Assembly: GCA_047608075.1 (NCBI GenBank)
Contig: JBLKRX010000009.1
Span: forward strand, 1-64,000
Direction of reading: 5' to 3'
Source of the DNA: Ferdinandcohnia humi_A
GTDB lineage: Bacteria; Bacillota; Bacilli; Bacillales; Bacillaceae_L
DNA: 64,000 nucleotides
Positions 44,514 to 52,844 of this stretch are shown one piece after another. A program made the position numbers and the translations under genes. The notes under the pieces are model-generated. The model ran no database searches and was not told where the DNA came from. It worked only from the letters and a program-made list of their open reading frames with translations. Position 1 is the first letter of the stretch. Every line of letters starts with the position of its first letter.

Positions 44514-44557
44514 AAATAAACCCTTAGCTCGGTCAATCGACTAAGGGTTGTTTATTT
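44514..44557 (+). terminator. Terminator of pepF
   Basis: AAATAAACCCTTAG pairs with CTAAGGGTTGTTTATTT, a long stem with one bulge, followed by more T. It starts at the pepF stop codon. Confidence 0.85.
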
Positions 44558-44582
44558 TATTTTTGCCAATACAGACGCTATG

Positions 44583-44729
44583 TTATCTAGGTGTATCATC
44601 CTTTTCTGTCTTATAGCTTTGTTTTGACATATTTCCTATATTTTCAATTTCTCCTTTGTCTCCTTTGGCATTAATTATTTCAAAAACTTGATTTAACGCT
44701 TCCCCTGTTTGATCATTATTTTGCTTCAT
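44583..44729 (-). CDS. 48-residue hydrophilic protein, function unknown
   Basis: A perfect AAGGAGG lies about 10 bases before an ATG at 44729. The product starts MKQNNDQTGEALNQVF, is rich in Asn, Gln, Lys and Glu, and has no signal or membrane segment. The composition is like small sporulation-linked proteins, but no family is recognised. The ribosome site makes this more than a chance frame. It is convergent with pepF. Confidence 0.6.
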   Translation of the reverse strand: MKQNNDQTGEALNQVFEIINAKGDKGEIENIGNMSKQSYKTEKDDTPR

Positions 44730-44878
44730 ATAAAAAAACCTCCTTATAACATTACTATTATCATTTCATCAAATCACAAAGCATATTCAGTACCTAAAAT
44801 TGGCTCACATCTTTTTCGAAGGCTATTTTCTAAAAGATTGTTGCTATTTGATATTCTAAAGTTAGCCATGTACTGTTA

Positions 44879-45003
44879 TTTCCGCTCCTGGCACTCGCTT
44901 TCCACGAGAGGTACGTGAACCTCCTCGTCGCTACGCTCCTGCGGGGTCTCACCTGGCTACGATTTTCCAGCAGGAGTCTCGTGCCCTGCTCGAAAATCAC
45001 CTT
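44879..45003. repeat. Dispersed GC-rich Bacillus-type repeat
   Basis: A GC-rich island in AT-rich surroundings with nested inverted repeats: CACGAGA with TCTCGTG, CTCCTGC with GCAGGAG, and GATTTTC with GAAAATC. The phrases CGCTTTCC, GCTCCTGCGGGGTCTC and CAGGAGTCTCGTGCC recur widely in Bacillus genomes as I know them. Only one copy is in this window. It may extend to about 44806 on the left. Confidence 0.55.
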
Positions 45004-45098
45004 TAGGACACCCTCGAACAAGTAGCATTAATATTGTCTATTGGTGAAACAAAACAAAAGCAACAAAGTTTGCGAAAACATCTATTTCGAAAAAAAAA

Positions 45099-45123
45099 GA
45101 CCAACTTACGATAGGAATTGGTC
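45099..45123 (-). terminator. Terminator of topB
   Basis: GACCAA and TTGGTC pair around 13 bases, and the minus strand continues with a run of nine T. Confidence 0.8.
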
Positions 45124-45143
45124 AAATTAAAAGTGTTACTTAT

Positions 45144-47321
45144 TTATTTATCCATCTTTAACTTCGCTAATGCATCAGCTAGCGCAGTATTGATAGGCTC
45201 TTGCTTATCTTGGTTTTTTAAGTATTTAGAAACATCTCGTTTTGAGACCTTACCTGCATTGTTCTTTTGTCTTCTTTCATTGAATGCTGACATTTTCTCT
45301 CTATGTCCACATTTACACATAAACATTTGCCCTTCCCCTTCGCCACGGAGTTCGAGCTTTTTATGACAATTAGGACATCTAGCATTCGTTAGCTTGGCAA
45401 TATTTTTGCGGTGACCACATTCACGATCCTGACAAACTAACATTTTTCCTTTTTTCCCATTTACCTCAAGCATCAGCTTTCCGCAATCAGGACATTTTGT
45501 ACCTGTAATATTGTCGTGCTTAAATTTCGAATCACTGCTTTTAATTTCGGAAACTATCGCCTTTGTGTACCTCTTTATTCCAGATATAAATTCATTCTGT
45601 TTCATTATACCTTTTGAAATTTGCTCGAGCTTTTGTTCCCACTCTGCTGATAGCACTGGGGATTTAATATCCTCAGGTACTAGTTCTAAAAGTTGTTTAC
45701 CTTTATTCGTAATGTGGATGTCTTGCCCTCTTTTTTCAATGAGAAAGCTGTTAAATAATTTTTCAATAATATCAGCTCTCGTTGCAACAGTTCCAAGTCC
45801 ACCAGTTTTACCAATCGTTTCAATTAAGTCTTTACTTTCTCCAGTCATATATTTAGCTGGATTCTCCATTGCCGATAGTAATGTACCTTCATTAAAAGGC
45901 TTTGGAGGCTGTGTTTCTTTTTCAATTTCTTTAATAGAAAGAACGTCAAAGCTCATTCCCGCTTGGATAGCTCCTGTAATTTGCTTTTCCTTCTCATCTT
46001 CATCTTCTTCATTTGAACCCGCTATTTCCTTCCAACCTAGAGATGTAATGCTTATTCCTTTTGTAAGAAAAAGTTCTTCCCCAATTCTTGCAGTGATAAG
46101 CTTTTGTTCAAATGTGTAAGGTAGGAGGAAAACTCCAAGGAATCGTTTGACGATTAAATCATAAATCTTTTCCTCCTTAGACGAGAGCTTTTGAAGGTTC
46201 GCTCTCTCTTCAGTCGGAATGATTGCATGATGATCTGTAACCTTACTATTATCTACAAATGATTTATTTGTTTTTATTCCGGTATTTATGATCTTTGAAG
46301 CAAGCTTCGCATAAGGTTGAACTACACAAGCTTCAATACGGTCCTTAAGTGTATCCACCATATCCGTTGAAAGATACTTCGAATCTGTTCTTGGATATGT
46401 TACGAGTTTATGTTGTTCGTATAGTTTTTGAAGAATATTTAACGTTTCTTTAGCTGAAAAGCCGTATCTCTTATTTGCATCACGTTGTAGTTCCGTTAAA
46501 TCATATAATTGTGGTGCATAGCTTTTCTTCTGTGAAATCTGTATATCTTCAATAATAGCCTTTTTGTTCTTTGCTGAACGAATTATCGCTGATGATACCT
46601 CTTTATTATATATACGTCCGTCTTTTGTTTTTTCGTTTTGCCATTTTAACGTGAATCCTTCAGTTTTTGCTTGAATTTCATAATAAGGCTTTGGTTTAAA
46701 GTTTTTAATTTCTTCCTCTCTTTTCGCAATAATTGCTAAAGTTGGGGTTTGTACACGTCCACACGACAATTGAGCATTGAATTTTGTGGTTAATGCTCTT
46801 GTCGCATTTATCCCAACTAACCAATCAGCCTCCGCACGAGCAACTGCAGAAAAGTAGAGGTTTTCATATTCTTTTCCATTCTTCAAATTTGCAAATCCTT
46901 GTTTTATGGCTTTATCTGTTACAGAAGAAATCCATAATCGCTTAATGGGTTTATGTGTATTCGATTTCTCAATTATCCACCTTGCCACTAATTCACCCTC
47001 ACGGCCAGCATCTGTCGCAATAATAATTTCATTCACATCTTTACGATGGAGCTGAGTCTTTACTGCATTGTACTGCTTTCCTGTTTGTTTAATCACAACA
47101 AGATGTAATGGTGAGGGAATGATAGGTAAATCCTCTAATCTCCATGATTTATATTGATCTCCATATTTTTCAGGATCTGCTAAAGTTACGAGATGTCCTA
47201 ATGCCCAAGTAACGACATATTTGTCACCTTCCAAAAAGCCATTGCCCTTCTTATGGCAGCCTAATACTCGAGCAATGTCTCTTCCTACAGATGGTTTTTC
47301 GGCAAGTACGAGTGATTTCAT
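45144..47321 (-). CDS. topB: DNA topoisomerase III
   Basis: 725-residue type IA topoisomerase. The Toprim domain is at the N-terminus (LAEKPSVGRDIARVLG, then ATDAGREGELVARWI with the acidic triad). The active-site Tyr is in VTYPRTDSKYLS (about residue 310). The C-terminus has paired Cys motifs (CPDCGKLM, CQDRECGH, CPNCHKK, CKCGH), i.e. zinc-ribbon units. It decatenates replication and recombination intermediates. Length fits Bacillus TopB. Monocistronic. Confidence 0.94.
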   Translation of the reverse strand: MKSLVLAEKPSVGRDIARVLGCHKKGNGFLEGDKYVVTWALGHLVTLADPEKYGDQYKSWRLEDLPIIPSPLHLVVIKQTGKQYNAVKTQLHRKDVNEIIIATDAGREGELVARWIIEKSNTHKPIKRLWISSVTDKAIKQGFANLKNGKEYENLYFSAVARAEADWLVGINATRALTTKFNAQLSCGRVQTPTLAIIAKREEEIKNFKPKPYYEIQAKTEGFTLKWQNEKTKDGRIYNKEVSSAIIRSAKNKKAIIEDIQISQKKSYAPQLYDLTELQRDANKRYGFSAKETLNILQKLYEQHKLVTYPRTDSKYLSTDMVDTLKDRIEACVVQPYAKLASKIINTGIKTNKSFVDNSKVTDHHAIIPTEERANLQKLSSKEEKIYDLIVKRFLGVFLLPYTFEQKLITARIGEELFLTKGISITSLGWKEIAGSNEEDEDEKEKQITGAIQAGMSFDVLSIKEIEKETQPPKPFNEGTLLSAMENPAKYMTGESKDLIETIGKTGGLGTVATRADIIEKLFNSFLIEKRGQDIHITNKGKQLLELVPEDIKSPVLSAEWEQKLEQISKGIMKQNEFISGIKRYTKAIVSEIKSSDSKFKHDNITGTKCPDCGKLMLEVNGKKGKMLVCQDRECGHRKNIAKLTNARCPNCHKKLELRGEGEGQMFMCKCGHREKMSAFNERRQKNNAGKVSKRDVSKYLKNQDKQEPINTALADALAKLKMDK

Positions 47322-47406
47322 ATTAATTCCTCCAATTCACTCATCTATTATACAGGTAATTGAAATGTATTACACTTATGAGCCATATGTCATTGAAAAA
47401 ACAAAA

Positions 47407-47437
47407 ACTCGGAAACGCCTAATGGCGTTTACCGAGT
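47407..47437 (-). terminator. Terminator of the sensor kinase gene
   Basis: ACTCGG-AAACGCC and GGCGTTT-A-CCGAGT form a 13-pair stem with a bulge around TAAT; TTTTTG follows on the minus strand. Confidence 0.85.
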
Positions 47438-47440
47438 ACC

Positions 47441-48589
47441 TTACATTGAATGGATTTCTCTACTTTTTGGTAAAACAATCTTAAATTCTGTATGCTGTGG
47501 AGTGGAAGAACAAGTTATTTCCCCACCATGCTTTTCGATTATTTTTTTGCAAACAAACAAACCGATACCAGTCCCAAATTCCTTTGTTGTATAAAATGGC
47601 TCAAAAACCGTATCAACAGATTCTTTAGGGATCATCGGACCATTATTGGAAATTGAAACAACAACCTGATCATCTATGGTACTACCTTCTACCCAAATCT
47701 TTCGGTTTTGTTCAGTTTGTTTTAATGCATCAATTGAGTTCATAAGAATATTTAACAAAACCTGTCTAATTTCGTCTCTGTTTGCGAATATATGTAAATC
47801 GCGATCTAAGTCAGTTTGAACATCAACTTCGACATCTAAAATGCTAGCATAAATAAAATCTGTAATCTCAGCAAACATTTCATCTAGGAGTATATCTTTT
47901 TCGTTCCTCTCAATTAACTCCTTTTTGGAAACATGTAAAAACTGAGATATTTTATAGTTTAGTTGATTTAATTCATGACTAATAATGTCTAAGTATTTTA
48001 TAGTAGGATGTTCATTGCCAATTAATTTCACAAAACCAATAACGGCAGTCAACGGATTTCTGAATTCATGCACAAAAGTTGAGGCCATTTGCCCTAAGAT
48101 AGTTAATCGATCTTGATGACTTTGATCAATATATTTAATTTTTTCTTGAAGCTGGTTGTCTTTTAGTTCAGTGTATTTCGTTACTGCATAATACGAAAAA
48201 TTATCAAATACCCTATTTACTTCTTCAAAAATTGGTTCTAATTCATTTCTTCCAATGTTCGACTTATATATGTATTTGAGAATTTCACTTCTCCCTAAGT
48301 TCACATTATATACAAAATCGCCGATGTTGATATTTGCTTCTGCTCTTTCAGCAGCAATTTTGTAAGCAAATTTTTTCAACTCTTCATCTTTTATTGGCTC
48401 AATTATCGTAGTTTTTATGATTTCAAACATTTTAAGACCGTTTAGAATGATTTTGTCTTTATGGGCATCTTCTTCTGTTAAAACAATACGTTGTTTCCAG
48501 GATTTTAGAAAAATACATAAATTACTTTCAAGGTAATAAACAAGTTCTGCGGTAACTGAATCCAAATCTGCTATTCCCCCTCGAGGCAC
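47441..48589 (-). CDS. Orphan soluble sensor histidine kinase
   Basis: 382 residues if the GTG at 48589 (AAGGT upstream) is used; a TTG at 48565 with GAGGGGG before it is an equal candidate. The first 150 residues are helical with no membrane segment and resemble the HisK_N domain found in Bacillus kinases. The phospho-His motif HEFRNPLTAVIGFVKLI is of the HisKA type. N (NILMNSIDAL), G1 (NNGPMIP) and G2 (GTGIGLFVCK) boxes follow. No response regulator is adjacent. In spore formers such orphan kinases often feed the Spo0 phosphorelay. Confidence 0.8.
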   Translation of the reverse strand: MPRGGIADLDSVTAELVYYLESNLCIFLKSWKQRIVLTEEDAHKDKIILNGLKMFEIIKTTIIEPIKDEELKKFAYKIAAERAEANINIGDFVYNVNLGRSEILKYIYKSNIGRNELEPIFEEVNRVFDNFSYYAVTKYTELKDNQLQEKIKYIDQSHQDRLTILGQMASTFVHEFRNPLTAVIGFVKLIGNEHPTIKYLDIISHELNQLNYKISQFLHVSKKELIERNEKDILLDEMFAEITDFIYASILDVEVDVQTDLDRDLHIFANRDEIRQVLLNILMNSIDALKQTEQNRKIWVEGSTIDDQVVVSISNNGPMIPKESVDTVFEPFYTTKEFGTGIGLFVCKKIIEKHGGEITCSSTPQHTEFKIVLPKSREIHSM

Positions 48590-48779
48590 GATTACCTTCT
48601 AAAATGAATGATATTTATAATATTCTACCACAAATAACATTCTCCTTTTATTATTTTAAAAATATTATTAGAATTTTCTAACAGATTTTTCCGATTTCAA
48701 ATGAAAATGTAAAAAGTAGACAAGTTTAGGAGTAGGTCAAGCATACATTAGAGTAAGACAAACGAAGGGGGATTATGAA

Positions 48780-49226
48780 TTGAGATTTATTTTTATTAAG
48801 AAGAAATGGGTAGTCGCTGTTTTTGTTTCAGGTGTATTATTTGTAGGGGGGTGGTTTTGGCTACAGCCTCAAATCATACCAACTATTTCTACAATGATTC
48901 CTGAGGATAACGTTGTCATACATATTACTACAGGGGAATTGAAATCAAAAACTGAGGATGGGAAGGAAATAGAATCTTATTTCTGGAATCCAGGTACAGT
49001 CTACGTTCCCCAAGGTAGGAATGTTACTTTCAACATCTATGGGGTTAATGGTACTGAACATTCATTTTATATTGAAGGCACTGATGTGAAAGGAACGGTC
49101 AAAAAGGGAGAAGAATTACAAATTAAAACAAGCTTTGAAAAAGAAGGTATGTACCGGATTATTTGTTTAAATCATGCGGATATTAAAAATAACGGTCCGA
49201 TGATTGGATACATTGTGGTCGACTAG
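48780..49226 (+). CDS. Membrane-anchored cupredoxin-like protein
   Basis: 148 residues from a TTG at 48780 with GAAGGGGG upstream. One N-terminal membrane anchor (VVAVFVSGVLFVGGWFW), then a cupredoxin domain facing outward. Copper ligands fit His in EHSFYIEG, then Cys, His and Met in IICLNHADIKNNGPMIGY. The order resembles the CuA-less subunit II or nitrosocyanin-type fold. It may carry electrons or sequester copper at the membrane. Single gene with its own terminator. Confidence 0.75.
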   Translation: MRFIFIKKKWVVAVFVSGVLFVGGWFWLQPQIIPTISTMIPEDNVVIHITTGELKSKTEDGKEIESYFWNPGTVYVPQGRNVTFNIYGVNGTEHSFYIEGTDVKGTVKKGEELQIKTSFEKEGMYRIICLNHADIKNNGPMIGYIVVD

Positions 49227-49235
49227 AGTAATAAA

Positions 49236-49257
49236 ACAGGAGAACAATCTCTCCTGT
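49236..49257 (+). terminator. Terminator of the cupredoxin-like gene
   Basis: ACAGGAGA and TCTCCTGT pair around six bases, followed by TTTTTTC. Confidence 0.88.
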
Positions 49258-49277
49258 TTTTTCTATTTAAAGAGAAA

Positions 49278-49691
49278 TTATATTTTACGAACGACGATTA
49301 CCGGTGAGCTCTTTGTAACAATGCAGTCATCAATGTCTGTTTGTCCTAGTAACCCCAAAGTTATAGCAGCTTCTATTTTTGGCTGACTAGGTTGTTTAAC
49401 GATTTCAATACAATCCATCAACTGTAAATCTTCTAATCTTTTAACCATTTTCTCATCATGATAACTTTCTGAAGAACGAATTTGGCGTTGAATCTTATAG
49501 CTCCCAATTAAAGACTCCCCCTTTTCGTTCTTGCCAACTGTTTCATCAAAATACACATTAATCACTTTCTTCATTTCCTTTAATTCTTTTTCTATTTCTT
49601 TTGCCTTTTCACTAAGAGACACATACTTTTCTACTAGCTCCTCAGGTAAACTAACGAAATGACCTGAACCATTTTGATCTTCATGTTTCAT
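49278..49691 (-). CDS. Hypothetical coiled-coil protein
   Basis: 137 residues from the ATG at 49691, which follows GGGGG; the frame extends 19 codons further but without a ribosome site. Residues 20-50 (EKYVSLSEKAKEIEKELKEMKK) form a likely coiled coil. The C-terminal part (AITLGLLGQTDIDDC) is mixed. No family recognised. The second 52-bp array lies in its upstream region. Confidence 0.55.
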   Translation of the reverse strand: MKHEDQNGSGHFVSLPEELVEKYVSLSEKAKEIEKELKEMKKVINVYFDETVGKNEKGESLIGSYKIQRQIRSSESYHDEKMVKRLEDLQLMDCIEIVKQPSQPKIEAAITLGLLGQTDIDDCIVTKSSPVIVVRKI

Positions 49692-49994
49692 AGAAATACC
49701 CCCAATTACTAGTTTTACTTCATCATATGTTTTAAGTCCTACTAACATGCTTTAAAATTTATCTAATAGAGTGCATTACGGGCCATTACACTACTGATAA
49801 CTAAAAATCAAACTGCTCTTTTACATGGCATTTGGATTTATAATTAAATACTTCCTATTTTATTCAGAGTAACTTAAGCGGCTGAAATAATAGCTTAAAC
49901 ATTGTTATGGTCAGGATCTATTCGTTAAATTTGTTGTTCTCTGTACCAGTTTAGTGGTGACTTCTGATAAGATGTGGTGACTTCATGGTAATTT

Positions 49995-50678
49995 ATTTAG
50001 TTCAGGTGGCTATTCTGAGAGCTTTGTTGAAATCAAGAGTAACCATGTCAGAATCAGGGGGCTATTCTGATAGCTTTGATGAATTTAAGAGTAATGGTGT
50101 CAGAATCAGGAGTGTATTCTGACAGCCTTGATTAATTCAAGAGTAATCGTGTAAGAATGAGGGGTCTATTTTGACAGCTTTGTTGAAATCAAGAGTAACC
50201 ATGTCAGAATCAGGGGGCTATTCTGATAGCTTTGATGAATTTAAGAGTAATGGTGTCAGAATCAGGAGTGTATTCTGACAGCCTTGATTAATTCAAGAGT
50301 AATCGTGTCAGAATGAGGGGTCTATTTTGACAGCTTTGTTGAAATCAAGAGTAACCGCATCAGAATCAGGGGTCTATTTTGACAGCTTTGTTGAAATCAA
50401 GAGTAACCGTGTCAGAATCAGGGGTCTATTTTGACAGCCTTGATGAATTCAAAAGTAACCGTGTCAGAATCAGGGGTCTATTTTGACAGCCTTGATGAAT
50501 TCAAAAGTAATCGTGTCAGAATCAGGGGTCTATTTTGACAGCCTTGATGAATTCAAAAGTAATCGTGTCAGAATTAGGGGTATATTTTGACAACTTTAAT
50601 GAATTCAAGAGTAATCGTGTCAGAATCAGGGGTCTATTTTGACAGCTTTAATGAATTCAAGAGTAATCGTGTCTGAAT
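49995..50678. repeat. Tandem repeat array 2, exact 52-bp period
   Basis: About 13 contiguous units. The marker GTCAGAAT begins at 50047, 50099, 50151, 50203, 50255, 50307, 50359, 50411, 50463, 50515, 50567 and 50619, then GTCTGAAT at 50671, always 52 bases apart. Each unit can form GTCAGAAT, nine bases, ATTYTGAC: eight pairs, with C or T opposite G. The block 50047-50202 is nearly the same as 50203-50358, showing duplication of a 156-bp trimer. The first unit is degenerate. There are no spacers and no long open frame. Confidence 0.9.
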
Positions 50679-50689
50679 AATATACCCCT

Positions 50690-50877
50690 GGAAAAAAACT
50701 AAAAAGCAAACCTGTTCGGAAAAGAACAATCTCCGCGAAAATAGCCTATAGTAATTAATTTAGAAAAAGTATCCTTAAGGAATTCATGAAATACGGTCGT
50801 TATTCGGAAAATGCAATCAATATTTTAAAATAAAGTCATTTCCTTAAAACACCAACATTACCCTCCATAAAGCTCAA
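50690..50877. other. AT-rich gap between array 2 and the VWA terminator
   Basis: No gene or ribosome site is visible. GGTCGTTATTCGG near 50795 matches the core of the 20-bp repeat family as a single copy. Confidence 0.4.
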
Positions 50878-50908
50878 AAAAGACCAAATCAAATCGATTC
50901 AGTCTTTT
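50878..50908 (-). terminator. Terminator of the AAA/VWA operon
   Basis: AAAAGACTGAATC and GATTTGGTCTTTT pair with one internal mismatched pair of bases, and TTTTTTG follows on the minus strand. Confidence 0.7.
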
Positions 50909-50917
50909 ATACTTCAT

Positions 50918-52834
50918 TTATATACTTTTAAACAACAGCTTTTTTAGTAAAGGAAATAATACATCGGGAAGCTGTTCAATATTGGGGACTAGGATACTAA
51001 ATTTACCGTATATGTTTTGGATCGTTTTTTGCTGGCCTTCTTCAATTTCTCCATTTGATAAGAAGACATTAATAACTTCAATCCCAAATTTCCGTGCGGC
51101 TAACACGGCTTCATGTGTATCTATGATTCCGTTCTGTTCATAATCAAAGGCTGCTGGTTCACCATCTGAGAAGACAAGAAGAAATTTTTGCTTTTCTGTT
51201 CTTTCTAATAATTTCTTAGTTTTGAGCCTGATTGAAAACCCATCGCGATTGTCCTCCTCAGGCTGTAGCTGCATAATCTCTGCACCCTTGCTACGTTTCA
51301 AGGAAGAATCAAAATCAATTACAGTTTGCATATAATTGGGTTGTTTCTTGCTATCCGCGTCATTTGTATCCTCCCAAAACCCTGTAATATCGTGTGGTAC
51401 TTGGACTGATTTTAACGCTTCGTGGAATAAAGCAATTCCTAACTTTGTCTGCTCCATTTTATCGTACATAGAAGCTGAGCAGTCTACCAATAATGAGAAA
51501 ACCGCATCAATCTGTGGAGACTGCTCGTCTTTTTTGTAAAACAGTCTTGGGTTTTCATCTGTAAAAATGCGGATTAGTTTCTTATTCAAACGGCCAAAAT
51601 GCAAATCTCCCCTAGGAAGGTTTTTCTTGTGCTCCAAAGTTTTCAAGATCATCTGCTTTAATTTCTTTTGATACGGTGCAATGATTGTTTTATTCTTTTC
51701 ATATTCTTTTTCTTCGGTGACGCTAGGTTTTCGAGCCTTTACGAACACGGGGTATGCATACTTGTTTTCTCGACCAAATTCAGAATCAAATACTCCTTCT
51801 TTTTCCGAATGGACCATTTCCATTGCTTCTATTTGTGAGTAATCATTATTAGTGCTTTTTCGTGAGGAACCCTGTACCATTCCCAATGCCTGGTCTCCTG
51901 CCTCACCTTCCCTAGCACCTTCTCCAAGTAAGTTCGTTCGAGAACCTTGTTCAAGATCAAATTGAAGAAAGCTCTTCGTTGGAGTACTAGTTTCTTGGTG
52001 CCAGGTTGGAAGCTTATCCTCATGGAGGTCTTCATCACCCTTTTTCACATCATCCAATACATCATTATTCTTTAATTTATCTTTGCGCTTTAAATCATCA
52101 AAGGTTAGTCCATCTTCTATCAGATTGTATTCAAGCTCTGGTAGATGAAAATACGTATTTAGTAAATCATCGTCAATGACTTCTTCAAGAACATCCATCA
52201 TGTCTATACATATCGTTATGATATCCTTTGTTAATTTTGCGTCAAATACAGACACAATCTTATTTCGTAAATAAGGTAATACGAAGTCAATTTTTTCTTG
52301 AATTGGTGGAATTTCTTCAAGTGGAGATGAAGTTGTAACTAGTAAAAAGAGGGCATTAAAAAGAGCATCTGAATACACGCTTTTTAAAATATTTACGTGA
52401 AGCTGGTCTTGGAAATAGGCCCGATAAATTCTTCTTCTTGCCTGAAAGGCCCTTCTTGTACCAGGACGTTCTTTTTTACAAAGTTCCTCCAAACGTAAAT
52501 CCTCAAATATCATAAACAGTTGCTTAGCAAAGCTTTGATGCTTTATTTTCTTACAAAACTTCAAATACCTATCAATCTCATGAAACTCTGTATAGCGAAA
52601 GCTACCTAGTGATCGTAAAAACACATCACTCAGTAAGCCATTACGTATATCCTCCTCCGGACGGTTGTCCCAAAAATGACTAATGATGATTTTATTTTGA
52701 ATGGGGTCGAGGTATGATCGATAGCCAAATTCTATTTCAAGTTCTTCTCTCTTTGACAATGTTTTGGCAAGATCTGATAGTTCCATAAATAGAAAAGAGT
52801 CTATCTTTTTATCATTAAATTGAATGAATCTCAT
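50918..52834 (-). CDS. VWA-domain protein (CobT/NorD-like) partner of the MoxR ATPase
   Basis: 638 residues from the ATG at 52834, whose ribosome site GAGTGAGG overlaps the ATPase stop codon; a TTG six codons earlier is embedded in that site. The first 300 residues are helical, a central low-complexity acidic linker follows, and a C-terminal von Willebrand A domain has the metal site DCSAS in LLVDCSASMYDKM, then SDGEPAAFDYE. This is the MoxR-VWA arrangement, in which the pair acts as a chaperone that inserts a cofactor or metal or remodels a client. The client is not in the operon. Confidence 0.82.
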   Translation of the reverse strand: MRFIQFNDKKIDSFLFMELSDLAKTLSKREELEIEFGYRSYLDPIQNKIIISHFWDNRPEEDIRNGLLSDVFLRSLGSFRYTEFHEIDRYLKFCKKIKHQSFAKQLFMIFEDLRLEELCKKERPGTRRAFQARRRIYRAYFQDQLHVNILKSVYSDALFNALFLLVTTSSPLEEIPPIQEKIDFVLPYLRNKIVSVFDAKLTKDIITICIDMMDVLEEVIDDDLLNTYFHLPELEYNLIEDGLTFDDLKRKDKLKNNDVLDDVKKGDEDLHEDKLPTWHQETSTPTKSFLQFDLEQGSRTNLLGEGAREGEAGDQALGMVQGSSRKSTNNDYSQIEAMEMVHSEKEGVFDSEFGRENKYAYPVFVKARKPSVTEEKEYEKNKTIIAPYQKKLKQMILKTLEHKKNLPRGDLHFGRLNKKLIRIFTDENPRLFYKKDEQSPQIDAVFSLLVDCSASMYDKMEQTKLGIALFHEALKSVQVPHDITGFWEDTNDADSKKQPNYMQTVIDFDSSLKRSKGAEIMQLQPEEDNRDGFSIRLKTKKLLERTEKQKFLLVFSDGEPAAFDYEQNGIIDTHEAVLAARKFGIEVINVFLSNGEIEEGQQKTIQNIYGKFSILVPNIEQLPDVLFPLLKKLLFKSI

Positions 52835-52844
52835 ACTAAAAACC

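Noticed and set aside
45511..46119. 202-codon plus-strand open frame
   Set aside because: Antisense to topB, which has complete family motifs.
49995..50678. CRISPR array or repeat-rich coding gene
   Set aside because: No spacers; 52 is not a multiple of three and all frames meet stops quickly.
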